A DNA stretch of 64,000 nucleotides from Roseivirga sp. BDSF3-8 (GCF_041449215.1 NZ_JBGNFV010000001.1:4605001-4669000), one strand, 5' to 3'. Shown: positions 45,826-55,465, counted from the stretch's first letter. Notes: a model not told the origin generated them from the letters alone. Program-made: numbers and translations.

Positions 45826-46374
45826 TTATTTTAGAAACAACCCTTTTCGTTTACCCACGCAAAGAATATTTTCTATTATGTATGGATCTAATTGTCTCAG
45901 AATATCAGGAAATAGTTCCTTTTTAATATGTCTTTTACCTCTTATCGACGAACTCTTGATGTACCCCAGATTAACTAAAACTTTCACGCCTTCTTTAGCG
46001 CCACTGTGAAGGTAAACTTCCTTTGGATACCAGCCTTTATGGAAGGCTATTCTTTGCGCGGTGTCATAGCTCCATAGATCACCCAATCCTTTGATTTCTA
46101 ATTTCACCTTTTCAGTAACCTGAAAAATATCTTCAAAAGATCTGGCATTTTCCAGCTCCAACCAAAAAGGATGTGACAAAAGCTTATCTGCTCCCTGTCT
46201 GCATTTGATCTTCCCTACTCTTCGTTGATGAGGGGCAAAAGCTGTTTCACTCGTCATTGCCTCTGCTGCTTTTCTTACAGCGTTCTTAAAATTTAAACTT
46301 TGATAGTAAACCTCGACATTTGCATAATCATGCTGTGCTTGAAGTATGTATTTTTGAATTTCTTTTATTTTCAT
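45826..46374 (-). CDS. Unknown protein, last gene of the restriction/ATPase/HNH operon
   Basis: The 182-residue basic protein is not recognised by name. A central stretch 'VKLEIKGLGDLWSYDTAQRIAFHKGWYPKEVYLH' contains a 'GLGxxxxYDTAxRIA' pattern like a helix-hairpin-helix, as used for DNA contact by glycosylases and nucleases. The upstream part is helical and basic ('APHQRRVGKIKCRQGADKLL'). It begins 25 bases after the HNH gene on the same strand, so it is probably co-expressed. A DNA-binding accessory role in the defence operon is an inference from context and this motif. Confidence 0.5.
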   Translation of the reverse strand: MKIKEIQKYILQAQHDYANVEVYYQSLNFKNAVRKAAEAMTSETAFAPHQRRVGKIKCRQGADKLLSHPFWLELENARSFEDIFQVTEKVKLEIKGLGDLWSYDTAQRIAFHKGWYPKEVYLHSGAKEGVKVLVNLGYIKSSSIRGKRHIKKELFPDILRQLDPYIIENILCVGKRKGLFLK

Positions 46375-46399
46375 GTAAGCAATAAATAGTCATTGAAAG

Positions 46400-47482
46400 T
46401 TATATAATATTACTCTTCTTCCAGGCACGGAGGAAGGCGGCTTTGATGAAGTTATTGTCGTTTAGCCTGTTGTTTTCTGCAATGTTTATTATGTGTGCTA
46501 TACATTCAGCACGAGAGCGTCCGGCAACTTTTCCATGCTGGGAATTGTAATATTCGTCAACGGCTTGCTGTACCCAATATTTGCCATCACATTCTGGCAG
46601 ACATTTTTCCTTATAGCGCTCTTCGATATCAAATATTTCCATCCAGGTTTCTACCTCTTCCCGGTGTCCGTGAGAGGTAACCTCCAAATCAAACTCCTCT
46701 GGTTGTAGCGTGTCTATATCTTTATTATTGAGCTTAAAGGAAAAAGCTAATTCAGGAGCCGGGTTTTTATATGGGTAAAAAGCCTTTCGTCGTGTCTTCT
46801 TGTCTTTTTTGATGATAGGATCTCTTGTGGACTTACATGACAAATTACATTCGTAGCACATTGGTGCCAGGTTGTCAAAATTTATGGAATTAAAAGGATA
46901 TACTGATTTTGGAAGATAATGGTCATAGGCATTTCTGATTTTTCTGTGTCGGGTCTTGAGATTATTTATTCCACAGAAGGGGCATTTACTGTTTCCCTTA
47001 TTATTAAGCGTGACAAATTCGTCGTGGTGTTCTTTCAGTGTTCCTAAGCGCCTGCTAACCGCTTTTAGTTTAATTACATTCTTGAATAAATGCGTATAAA
47101 ATTTTTTAAGCAGCTTGGATAGCTTAACGTCTATTGCTTTTAAGTCTTTATACCGAAAAGGTTCACAGCCACCCGTATTTGCGCAGAGGCTGGCGATGTA
47201 GTTATTATCCTTATAGGCCTTTGCGAGTTTGTCTTTGGTAGGCTGGTCTAGGGTTTGGAAGACAGTATAGACCTCTTGTATGGGGCCATAGAGGTAGTCG
47301 GTTTTGACGCTTTCGTCATAGAAAATCTCTAAGGTTACTTCTTTGATGTCTTTGGGGAGCAGGTCAATGTCATAAGGCACATCCCGGTCGGCTTTGCACC
47401 ATACGTCCAGGAAGAGCTCATCTACCCAGGTTTGGAGCTGGTAGATGGGGTGGTTGGGTATATGCCGGTAGGTAAAAAGCAC
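46400..47482 (-). CDS. HNH endonuclease, Septu PtuB-like
   Basis: The 360-residue protein has a zinc-stabilised HNH core: CPFC at 167-170, Asp187-His188 in 'YDHYLPKS', Asn204 in 'NLAP', and a second cysteine pair Cys209/Cys212 with Asn213 in 'MCYECN'. It starts at a GTG at 47482, sharing one base with the stop of the ATPase gene (TAGTG), which implies coupled translation. ATPase plus HNH nuclease is the arrangement of Septu (PtuA/PtuB) anti-phage systems. Whether this is a true Septu or a type I RM-associated variant cannot be decided here. It is more A/T-rich than the ATPase gene. Confidence 0.8.
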   Translation of the reverse strand: MLFTYRHIPNHPIYQLQTWVDELFLDVWCKADRDVPYDIDLLPKDIKEVTLEIFYDESVKTDYLYGPIQEVYTVFQTLDQPTKDKLAKAYKDNNYIASLCANTGGCEPFRYKDLKAIDVKLSKLLKKFYTHLFKNVIKLKAVSRRLGTLKEHHDEFVTLNNKGNSKCPFCGINNLKTRHRKIRNAYDHYLPKSVYPFNSINFDNLAPMCYECNLSCKSTRDPIIKKDKKTRRKAFYPYKNPAPELAFSFKLNNKDIDTLQPEEFDLEVTSHGHREEVETWMEIFDIEERYKEKCLPECDGKYWVQQAVDEYYNSQHGKVAGRSRAECIAHIINIAENNRLNDNNFIKAAFLRAWKKSNII

Positions 47483-49272
47483 TAGTTATCCCCTCCTTTT
47501 TTATCCAGTGCTTTGTTGATAAACATGACCTTCTCCACAGAGTCGCCAAATTGCTCATTGGCTGCGGCGATGAGCTTGTCGGGATCCTTCCCTGCATCAA
47601 GGTCTTCTTCAAGTTTTTTAAGCTCTTCGCGGGCGTAGTCGCCGATGGTTTCGAGCTGGCCGAAGACGCGGATGGTGATCTGGTTTACGGAGGCACCGAA
47701 GGTTGCGAAGTCGGGCCGCTTGCAGGTAATCTCCCCGGTATCTTTTTCTTTGCGGAAGATAAGTACCTGCTCCTTGCGGCAGTCGGAGATGATGAAGGGG
47801 GAGTGCGAAGTAATGAGCAGGTCCTGCAGCACTTTACCTTTAATATCGGGATCATTCTCAGATGCTTCGTCCTTCTTTTTGCTTATATCAAGGCAGTCTC
47901 TGAGTACGGAAATAAAGCGGGCGCGCCAGTCGGGGTTCAGGTGGGTTTCGGGCTCATCCAGCAGGAAGAGGCCGCGGGCATCTTTAAAGAGCAGGCAGAG
48001 GCCGATGGCGTGCATAAACTGGTGCTCCCCATCGGAGAGGGATTTGGTGAGCAGCTCCCCTACCCCCTGCTTCTGTACGTAAAAGTCCTTGAAGCGCATA
48101 ATGCGCTTATCGGAGGCCAGCACGGGCACGGTTTCGTTTACATAGAGGCTTTCAGAGTGGTAAAACTCGCTCTTTAGCTCGGTGTTTACCTCAAAGAGGT
48201 TTAGGGTGAGCAATATCTGAAAGGATTGGAAGAGCGAAACAGGGTCATTATCAAATAACAGCCGGAAAGCTTTCTTCGTCTCATCATTTACAAGGTAATC
48301 GAAGTGGTAAAAGTCCTTCTCTATGCTATAGGTTGTAGCGCATCGTTTCAGCTTGTCCAGCAGTTTGTTCTTACCCTTCAGCAGATCTTCGTCGCCTTCA
48401 AGCAGGCTTGTTAATTCGACTAATCCGGCTGGGTCTGGTTCCTGCCCCTCAAAATCACCATCTTTCCATTCTTTTTCTTCATCCGCTATCCTGAAAACCT
48501 GTTCATTTCTGCGGATGATAATCCTGAACTGCTCCAGCTTTTCAATTTTTAGCACATCGAGGTAGGGCTCCAGAACTTCCTCTTCCTGCATAAGGTAGTT
48601 GGCGAGGAATATGGCCTGGCTGTAGCCTGCATCGGCATAGATAAAACGGCCCTCCGGGCGATGGTAATCCAGCTCATTCCTGAGTCGGTCCAGGTACTCA
48701 TCATAGTGCAGGAAGCGCATTTTGAGAAAAGGCAGGCTCAGGATCTCGTTTTCGCCCGAGGAGTAGCCAATGATGTACTCGGGCAAAAACTGCCTGATCT
48801 CCTGCCCGCTTAGCGGGGCATTATCCTCTTTTTGACTATTTGGGCGGTTGAGCCGGTAGACTTTGGGGGCCTGGCCTTTTGCTTTTTCTATACGGATCTT
48901 TGCCAGATGGGCCGTTTGCTCATCCGTATCATTTTTCTCTGTATAGACTTCTTCGGTATCAAAGTAGTATTCCAGCTCAAAGGCATCGGGTTCGCAGCGG
49001 GTGCGGTCAAAGCCGCTGGTTACCTTGCCCTTCTTATCGATGTCAGGCTCAAAGCTTTCGGGCTTATAGTCCAGGTACATGCAGTCCAGGTGGTAGAAGA
49101 TGGCGGCCAGGGCTTCCATAATATTACTCTTACCGCTGCCATTGCGGCCCGCAAGGCACCAGGGGCTAAAGGCCCACATACCGGCCTCATCGAAGTCGCG
49201 CAGAAAGTGCACCTCAAAGCCCTGCTGCAGACTACGGAATGGGGTATGGAGCTTAAGTCTCAGCAGCTTCAT
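47482..49272 (-). CDS. AAA/ABC-type ATPase, Septu PtuA-like
   Basis: The 596-residue protein has an N-terminal Walker A 'AGRNGSGKSNIMEALAAIFYHL'-type motif and a long central insertion with acidic helical parts. A signature 'KSLSDGEHQFMHAIG' and Walker B 'LFLLDEPETHLNPDW' follow, then 'LLITSHSPFIISDC'. This is the RecF/SMC-like AAA fold used by PtuA, RloC, OLD and related defence ATPases. Its start lies 20 bases inside the end of hsdS, and its stop overlaps the HNH start. It is therefore translated between the two and physically ties the HNH module to the type I RM operon. Confidence 0.82.
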   Translation of the reverse strand: MKLLRLKLHTPFRSLQQGFEVHFLRDFDEAGMWAFSPWCLAGRNGSGKSNIMEALAAIFYHLDCMYLDYKPESFEPDIDKKGKVTSGFDRTRCEPDAFELEYYFDTEEVYTEKNDTDEQTAHLAKIRIEKAKGQAPKVYRLNRPNSQKEDNAPLSGQEIRQFLPEYIIGYSSGENEILSLPFLKMRFLHYDEYLDRLRNELDYHRPEGRFIYADAGYSQAIFLANYLMQEEEVLEPYLDVLKIEKLEQFRIIIRRNEQVFRIADEEKEWKDGDFEGQEPDPAGLVELTSLLEGDEDLLKGKNKLLDKLKRCATTYSIEKDFYHFDYLVNDETKKAFRLLFDNDPVSLFQSFQILLTLNLFEVNTELKSEFYHSESLYVNETVPVLASDKRIMRFKDFYVQKQGVGELLTKSLSDGEHQFMHAIGLCLLFKDARGLFLLDEPETHLNPDWRARFISVLRDCLDISKKKDEASENDPDIKGKVLQDLLITSHSPFIISDCRKEQVLIFRKEKDTGEITCKRPDFATFGASVNQITIRVFGQLETIGDYAREELKKLEEDLDAGKDPDKLIAAANEQFGDSVEKVMFINKALDKKGGDN

Positions 49273-50773
49273 TGACTACGAGTTCCATGGTTTTCTTCTC
49301 TTCATTAAATCGCTGCACCAGGAAGGCTGGTTCTTCCTTTAGCCAGCTAAAGACCAGGTTTTTGACTTTTTCGTAATTGGGAAACTTTTTAAAGGGAAAC
49401 TTCTGTACTTCCTGCCAAAGCTCTTCGAAGTGAAAAGACTCATGCTGATAGGTGCCCTTTATAATATAGTCTTTAAGAAAATCAGGGGAGAATTTAACCT
49501 CACCAAAAGCTGGTTCAGCTTCACCTGCATAGGCACTCTTCGCCTGCTCACTGGCTAATGAAAACTCATTTTCCTCTATATAATAACTGGTTGACTTCCC
49601 AGCCTGAACATTGGATGGTTGATCTTCTTCCTTAACCTCCACCCTACTCAAATCTAGTTCACCCTTAAAGGCCTTTTGGCTCAGGCTGCCATAGAGGTTT
49701 TCGAGTTCCTGAAGGCTTTGCTGAAATTGGGTTTTCAGCTTTTTAACTTTTACTACTAAATCAACATAATCCTTTTGCTTACTTATCGGAGGAATGATTA
49801 ATTCAATCTTCTTTACATCTGAAATATTTATTCTTTTAACAGTAGCCCCAATAGTATTAAGTCTTATTTCATGCTGTGTACTTGGTGATCTTAAGGAGGC
49901 CCAGAAAACCTCAGGTAACATTATACTTTTATCAACTCTAAAAAGCATTACTCTTTGGCCTAAGCTTAGATTAACATTATTTGGTATTAAAGCTGCATCT
50001 CCAACTGTTCCCTCTCTTGCAAAAACTATATCACCCTCTTTAGGTACTAACCTTTTTACTCTATTTATATACCCTTTCTCATCAGTATACTTCATTGATG
50101 ACCAGTCTATATCACCATCCTTTATTTCAGAAGTTCGTATACAGGGGTAAGGTGATTTATTTTTCACATACTTAGGAGTGCTATGAGGGCAGTCAACAAT
50201 TTTTGAGGTTATATCCTGAATTTGTTTTGTAGGATAACCTATTTTAACCTCCCCAAACATCTCCAAAAAGGTAGATTTCAGGAATTCGTCCAGCAGGACG
50301 ATGCTCTCTTTGCGCTTTTGGATCAGGGCTTCCGCGTCCGACAGAAGTTTGGCAATGCGTTTTTGATCATCAAAATTAATATCTGGTAGTTCAATTTTCT
50401 CTAATGCCTTTCTACTAATATGTGGGATAGTGGCTCCTGTAGCTGTCTTTCTGAGATAAGAAAATTTACTTTTAAGAAAAAGCCCTAAGAAATCAGGATA
50501 TAGCTTTGACTCCTTTTTCAATCTTAACCGCGCAATAGTACTACCGATAATACCATTTAATCCGTACCCTATTGTACCGGCGTTGGCTCCATCCCAAGCT
50601 ATTAATATATCCTGATCATTAACTTGAACACCTTTTTCTCCAAAAGTATACTTTATATTGTCATCATTTCGCAGATCATCGATTTGGATGTATCTATAAG
50701 CTCCTTCCGTATAAGAGGCTAAGGCTTCTTGCTTCTTTCCCTTTGATATATTGATTTGACTACCTAGCTTCAT
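49253..50773 (-). CDS. hsdS: Type I restriction-modification specificity subunit (HsdS)
   Basis: The 506-residue protein has two target-recognition domains. The first is about 1-150, ending 'IELPDINFDDQKRIAKLLSDAEALIQKRKESIVLLDEF', and the second about 180-360, ending 'IELIIPPISKQKDYVDLVVKVKKLKTQFQQSLQELENLYGSL'. Each TRD is followed by a conserved coiled-coil helix. An extra C-terminal region of roughly 120 residues (about 385-506) is not part of the classic HsdS fold. The TRDs are visibly A/T-rich, as usual for exchangeable specificity segments. It starts four bases after hsdM. No second hsdS or inverted copy for phase switching is in the window. Confidence 0.9.
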   Translation of the reverse strand: MKLGSQINISKGKKQEALASYTEGAYRYIQIDDLRNDDNIKYTFGEKGVQVNDQDILIAWDGANAGTIGYGLNGIIGSTIARLRLKKESKLYPDFLGLFLKSKFSYLRKTATGATIPHISRKALEKIELPDINFDDQKRIAKLLSDAEALIQKRKESIVLLDEFLKSTFLEMFGEVKIGYPTKQIQDITSKIVDCPHSTPKYVKNKSPYPCIRTSEIKDGDIDWSSMKYTDEKGYINRVKRLVPKEGDIVFAREGTVGDAALIPNNVNLSLGQRVMLFRVDKSIMLPEVFWASLRSPSTQHEIRLNTIGATVKRINISDVKKIELIIPPISKQKDYVDLVVKVKKLKTQFQQSLQELENLYGSLSQKAFKGELDLSRVEVKEEDQPSNVQAGKSTSYYIEENEFSLASEQAKSAYAGEAEPAFGEVKFSPDFLKDYIIKGTYQHESFHFEELWQEVQKFPFKKFPNYEKVKNLVFSWLKEEPAFLVQRFNEEKKTMELVVNEAAET

Positions 50774-50777
50774 ATGT

Positions 50778-52391
50778 TTACCCTCTCAAAATTCGTTGGA
50801 GCTCTCCCAATTTTTTTACAATCCCTCCTTCAAGCCCCCCTTTTCCATCTTCACCAATCAACTTCTCCAAAATCACCTTCGGCTTTTCGTATACGATCTC
50901 TTCAAATACCTCATTGCGGTATTTGGAGTAGCTTAGGTCATAGTCAGCTTCTTTTATCTCCTTCTTCAGTACAAAAAAGTGCTTGCCTTCGCGGTTATTT
51001 TCCTGTTTCGGGTCGCGGTTTTTGTATTCGGTTACGATGTCCTGCAGGTCGCCGTAGCCTTCCAGCTTATTTCGCTTATCGTCCAGGCTATAGCCATCGG
51101 CCTGCATATCGTAAAACCAGACGTTTTCGGTTTCGCCGCCTTTGGTAAAGATGAGCAAGGCGGTACTGACCCCGGCGTAGGGCTTAAATACCCCGCTGGG
51201 TGCGGTAATGACGGCTTTAAGTTCGGAGTCTTCAATCATGCGCCTGCGGGCAGCCACGAAGGCCTTGCTGGTGCCAAAAAGTACGCCCTGGGGCACCACT
51301 ACCGCGGCGGTGCCGCCCATTTTGAGCATGTGGTATATACGCTCTATAAACAGCAGCTCGGTTTTGGTGGTGGGTAGTTCCAGGTCTTCGTGTATATCGC
51401 CCTTGTCTATATTACCGGTAAAGGGCGGGTTGGCCAGCACCACATCGTACTCCGCGCTTTCGTTATAGCTTTTACTCAGCGTGTCCTTATAGTCTATGTG
51501 CGGGCGGTCTATGCCGTGCATCATCAGGTTCATAAGGCCCAGACGCACCATGGTGCCATCTATGTCATAGCCATAGAGGCTGTCCTGCAGTATCTTCTTT
51601 ACTTTTTCGGTAAGCAGGGCGCTGGTGCTGCTACGGATAAAGCCGTCTTCGTCGGGCTCGCGCTTATCTTTGTCCTTGTCCAGTTGGGTTACCAGGTACT
51701 GGTAGGCACCCAGCAGGAAGCCACCGGTACCACAGGCGGGGTCGGCTATGCGCTGGTCAAGCTTGGGGGCCACCAGCTCTACCAGTAGTTTAATGATGTG
51801 GCGGGGCGTACGGAACTGCCCGTTTTTACCGGCAGAGGCAATTTCGCTGAGCAGCATCTCGTACACATCACCCTGTATGTCCTGGAAGGTTTGCCTTTTT
51901 GTACCCTGTGAATCTTTTTCTATTTCTTTAAATATCTCATCTATTTTGGCAATGGCTTCAGTAAGCAAAGACGGTTTTTGAATAATAAAAACAGCATTGG
52001 CCATATGGCGGGCAAAGGGAGAGTCCTGAGGGTTTAGCGTCTTCAAGAAAGGAAATACGTACTGTTGTACATGTATTAGCATATTCCTTTCTGGCTTTAT
52101 GTATTTGAAATGGCTCCAGCGCAGGGTTTTCTTGTCTATACCATTCTTTTTCTCCCTTTCGTCCTCTTCTTTCAGATAAAAAGTACCCTCAAAGCGAGAT
52201 ACATAGGCGTCACCATTAATTCGGGCATTAGCCTCAGCCTTCTGATCATTCTCATCAAGCTTTTTCATAAAGAGCAGGTAGGTAATCTGCTCTATGGCGG
52301 TGAGGGGGTTAGAGATGCCCCCACTCCAGAATTTATTCCAAAGCTCGTCTATTTTGGCGGCTATCTGCGGGTTGCTGTTGAGTAGGCTCAT
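50778..52391 (-). CDS. hsdM: Type I restriction-modification methyltransferase subunit (HsdM)
   Basis: The 537-residue protein has a helical N-terminal HsdM_N domain and an N6-adenine methyltransferase. SAM motif I is 'DPACGTGGFLLG' and catalytic motif IV is 'ANPPF'. The characteristic 'GQFRTPRHIIKLLVELVAP' precedes motif I. With HsdS it modifies one adenine per strand of the target, and with HsdR it forms the restriction complex. Its ATG directly abuts the hsdR stop (TAA-ATG), so the two are translationally coupled. Confidence 0.94.
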   Translation of the reverse strand: MSLLNSNPQIAAKIDELWNKFWSGGISNPLTAIEQITYLLFMKKLDENDQKAEANARINGDAYVSRFEGTFYLKEEDEREKKNGIDKKTLRWSHFKYIKPERNMLIHVQQYVFPFLKTLNPQDSPFARHMANAVFIIQKPSLLTEAIAKIDEIFKEIEKDSQGTKRQTFQDIQGDVYEMLLSEIASAGKNGQFRTPRHIIKLLVELVAPKLDQRIADPACGTGGFLLGAYQYLVTQLDKDKDKREPDEDGFIRSSTSALLTEKVKKILQDSLYGYDIDGTMVRLGLMNLMMHGIDRPHIDYKDTLSKSYNESAEYDVVLANPPFTGNIDKGDIHEDLELPTTKTELLFIERIYHMLKMGGTAAVVVPQGVLFGTSKAFVAARRRMIEDSELKAVITAPSGVFKPYAGVSTALLIFTKGGETENVWFYDMQADGYSLDDKRNKLEGYGDLQDIVTEYKNRDPKQENNREGKHFFVLKKEIKEADYDLSYSKYRNEVFEEIVYEKPKVILEKLIGEDGKGGLEGGIVKKLGELQRILRG

Positions 52392-55193
52392 TTATGCGGC
52401 AAATTTATCGGTTAAGTCTACAAGTTCTTTAATTTCGGCATCGGTAAAAAGCCCTGTTAATCCCTTGGGGTGCATATCGGCAAAGGGGGATTCTGTAAGA
52501 TTACGCCTTTCAATGGCACCCTGTTCGATGATATAATCGCGCAGCAGATGCAGAAACTCAATCTGCCTGCTGCTCAGGCTGGTATGGGCCTGTATAAACT
52601 GCTGCACGGCCCGGCTCACCTGCTCATCAAAGCTCTCGAGTATTTCGATGCCCAATATATGCTTTATAAACTGGATAAAGCGAGCCTTGCGGTGCTTGTA
52701 TACTTTTCTGAGCAGGTTTTCGGTTATGTGGGGGTCTTCCTGGTACAGGGCCTCGGCCAGGCGGGCGGCCTCTTCCTCGCTTACGAGCTCACCCGCTTTC
52801 AGCTTTTGCAGTATGGGGTTGCGGCTGGTAAGGGCGGCTATTCTGGCCTCTACCATTTCGCGGTAGCGGCTTATGCTCACCGCCTCGTTTTGGGGGCCAA
52901 ACTCGACCATTTCTTTGGTATGCAGAGGGTCGAAAAGGTTCAGTCTGGCCTGCTCTTCGGTTCCGCGTGGCTCCTGGCGGTACCTGATCAGGGGGGCTAT
53001 GGTGTCATAGAGTGCATCAAAGCCGGCATCGTCTATGGTGTCCCAGTAGGTCTCCGTCTGCACCTGCCGGATAAAGGGGGCCTGCCGGGCCACCATGTTT
53101 ATGCTCAGGGGCAGCTCGCTTACCAGGGTAATGATGTTTTCTTTGAGCGTATCAAACTTCCGAGTCTCCTGCGCCAGGTGGGCCAGGGAGGTTTCCAGCA
53201 CGTCTTTCTCAAAACGCATGACCCTAAAGTCTACCTGGGATATGGTGCGGAACAGGGGCTTAATAGTATTATGCAAAAAATGGATGTTCTCCTGGCCGGG
53301 GTGCTGCCAAAAGGCATCGTCCTGTACCGTAGCCAAGTCGGCGGCGGCTTCTTTTATGGTTATGGACTCGGGGGGCAGTTGGGCGATAAGCTGCCGGAGC
53401 TTATTGATCTCTTTTCGGGCGATATCCTCCAGGCCCATATCGGTAGCCAGGGCTATTTTGTCTATGCGTATACCGGCCAGGCGCACGGGCAGGGGTACCT
53501 GGGGGCTTAGTTCTTTGCCTTTGGGGGTGAGCTTAAAGTAGTCAAAGTTATCCCAGCAGTCCATAATCAGGAACATGTCCTTTTCGGGGCACCAGGGCCG
53601 TAGCTTTTGGGGTTCGAGCAGGCGGGTGCCGCGGCCTATCATCTGCCAGAATTTGGTGTAGGAGTACACCGGCTTGGCAAATACCAGGTTCACCACCTCG
53701 CGAATGTCCACGCCGGTGTCCAGCATGTCCACACTTATCGCCACGCGGGGCATATCATTATACTTAAACTGATCCAGCAGGCCACCCTTGGGGTACACCC
53801 GTGGGTCGTCTGACACGAGTACCTTAGCCAGTTCCCCGCCGTATTCGGGGTACAGGGCATCGAAGATCTCTTCTACCCGCCGGGCGTGCGCTTTGGTCAT
53901 GCAGAAGAAGATGGTTTTGCCGGGCAGCACACCGTCGGGGTCTTTGATGCACTCCTCCATAAACTCCTTTACGATGGTGACATTGGTGCCCCTGTTGATT
54001 ACGGACTTTTCGAGTTCGGAGCCTTCAAAGTCAATTTCTTCTACCTCTTTGCCTTGGTAAATGAGCTTTTTTTGGTCTTCGAGCGTTATGGAACGCCTGT
54101 TGATGCCCTCTTCCTGGAAGCGGGTGCGGATCTTCATGACCTGAAAGGGGCTCAGGTAGGGCGGCAGGTTGTTCAGGGCCTCTTCGTAGGCATAGGCAAA
54201 GGTGGGCAGGCCGTCCTCACAGTCAAATAGCTCAAAGGTATTGTGGTCTATCACGTCCGTGGGTGTGGCGGTGAGGCCGAGGGTAATGGTATTGAAGTAC
54301 CTGAGCACTTCGCGGTAGGTATTGTATATGGAGCGGTGGCTCTCGTCTACCACCACCATATCAAAAAAGTGCGGCGAGAGGGCGGGATCGGGGTCCTGTA
54401 TGATATTGAGCATGGTGGGGTACGTGCTCACATACACATTGCGGTCTTTGGAGATGGACATCTCGCCCTCTTTGGGCCACCGGGGGGTATCGGGCATATG
54501 CTCCTTAAAGGCATCCACGGCCTGGTTGCGCAGCGCAATGCGGTCTACGAGGAAGAGGACGCGCTGCACCCACCCGGCCCGCATGAGGGCATCTATGAGG
54601 GCGATGGTGGTGCGGGTTTTGCCGGTGCCGGTGGCCATTACGAGCAGAAACCGCCGCCGCTTCTCTTCCAGAGCTTCCATTACCTGCCGTATGGCCTTTA
54701 TCTGATAGTCGCGCCCGGCTATGTCGGTACTGATAAGCTCAGAGGCCAGGGGCTTGCGGTTCTCGCGGATGTGCCGGAGCCGCTCCAGGTCGTCGCGCGT
54801 GGGGTAGCCCACTACCTGGCGGGGCGGGTAGTTGCCCAGGTCCCAGAAGTAGATGGTGTCGCCATTGGTATAGTAGCAGAAAGGCAGCGGCCCGTCATAC
54901 TTTTGCTGTATTTGGTGGCAGTACTGTTTGGCCTGCTCGCGGCCCTGTTCGGCATCTTTAGTCGCGCCTTTAGCTTCTATTACCGCCAGGGGCTTGCCGT
55001 TTTTACCAAAGAGTACATAATCGGCAAACTTACGCTTTTCGTAAGGTGCAGCAGGTTCAGACACAATGCCATCGCGGCTTTCGCTTGGAGGGGTGTGAAG
55101 TTCTTGGGCTACCTGCGTGCGGTCGTCCAGGTTCCACCCTGCCGCGGCCAGTTGCCGGTCTATTTTTTCTTTCCTCGTTTGTGCTTCGTTCAT
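52392..55193 (-). CDS. hsdR: Type I restriction endonuclease subunit (HsdR)
   Basis: The 933-residue protein has an N-terminal nuclease domain with the PD-(D/E)xK pattern ('DYVLFGKNGKPLAVIEAKG', about 55-75). A superfamily 2 translocase follows, with Walker A 'MATGTGKTRT', DEAD-type 'VVDESHRS' and 'LGLTATP', plus the second RecA lobe with 'SVDMLDTGVDI' and 'QMIGRGTRL'. A C-terminal helical region binds HsdM. Its size is like EcoEI-type HsdR. It is the first gene of the operon hsdR-hsdM-hsdS-ATPase-HNH-unknown, all on the minus strand. Confidence 0.94.
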   Translation of the reverse strand: MNEAQTRKEKIDRQLAAAGWNLDDRTQVAQELHTPPSESRDGIVSEPAAPYEKRKFADYVLFGKNGKPLAVIEAKGATKDAEQGREQAKQYCHQIQQKYDGPLPFCYYTNGDTIYFWDLGNYPPRQVVGYPTRDDLERLRHIRENRKPLASELISTDIAGRDYQIKAIRQVMEALEEKRRRFLLVMATGTGKTRTTIALIDALMRAGWVQRVLFLVDRIALRNQAVDAFKEHMPDTPRWPKEGEMSISKDRNVYVSTYPTMLNIIQDPDPALSPHFFDMVVVDESHRSIYNTYREVLRYFNTITLGLTATPTDVIDHNTFELFDCEDGLPTFAYAYEEALNNLPPYLSPFQVMKIRTRFQEEGINRRSITLEDQKKLIYQGKEVEEIDFEGSELEKSVINRGTNVTIVKEFMEECIKDPDGVLPGKTIFFCMTKAHARRVEEIFDALYPEYGGELAKVLVSDDPRVYPKGGLLDQFKYNDMPRVAISVDMLDTGVDIREVVNLVFAKPVYSYTKFWQMIGRGTRLLEPQKLRPWCPEKDMFLIMDCWDNFDYFKLTPKGKELSPQVPLPVRLAGIRIDKIALATDMGLEDIARKEINKLRQLIAQLPPESITIKEAAADLATVQDDAFWQHPGQENIHFLHNTIKPLFRTISQVDFRVMRFEKDVLETSLAHLAQETRKFDTLKENIITLVSELPLSINMVARQAPFIRQVQTETYWDTIDDAGFDALYDTIAPLIRYRQEPRGTEEQARLNLFDPLHTKEMVEFGPQNEAVSISRYREMVEARIAALTSRNPILQKLKAGELVSEEEAARLAEALYQEDPHITENLLRKVYKHRKARFIQFIKHILGIEILESFDEQVSRAVQQFIQAHTSLSSRQIEFLHLLRDYIIEQGAIERRNLTESPFADMHPKGLTGLFTDAEIKELVDLTDKFAA

Positions 55194-55465
55194 GTACTTG
55201 CCCCTGCTATTGTGTGATCCGCTTTATGCCTCGTCTGTTGCCTGGTTATCTGCCTGTTATGCTATATTTCTTATACCTGGTGCTATGCCTCCATTACGCT
55301 ACAAATGGACACAGAATGCCGTCAGTGGCTAAAATAGCAGTTTACAGGAAATAGGTCGAAGTTTTTTGGAGTTTTTTGGGGGAAAGAAGTAGCTATATGG
55401 AATAAGTAGAGCAAATGGCTACGGTTTGCGAAGGGGTTCAAACCCCGCAGTATTAAAGCTTATCT
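55194..55465. other. Region upstream of hsdR with two small hairpins
   Basis: No gene. GCAAA / TTTGC (55411-55429) and GGGGTT-CA-AACCCC (55433-55446) lie just past the stop of the leftward gene at 55466 and may end its transcript. The hsdR promoter should be here but no clear motif is seen. Confidence 0.4.

Noticed and set aside
49253-50773. Phase-variable hsdS by inversion
   Set aside because: No second or partial hsdS and no long inverted repeats were seen within the window.
52470-53510. Plus-strand frame of 346 codons opposite hsdR
   Set aside because: Antisense shadow of hsdR; the minus strand carries all the conserved motifs.
54243-55217. Plus-strand frame of 324 codons opposite the start of hsdR
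   Set aside because: Shadow of the hsdR N-terminus; no recognisable domain.
55411-55446. A tRNA-like 3' half (GGGGTTCAAACCCC)
   Set aside because: Looks like a T-arm but no D-arm, anticodon arm with a 7-base loop or acceptor stem can be found; it is simply a hairpin after an unknown gene.
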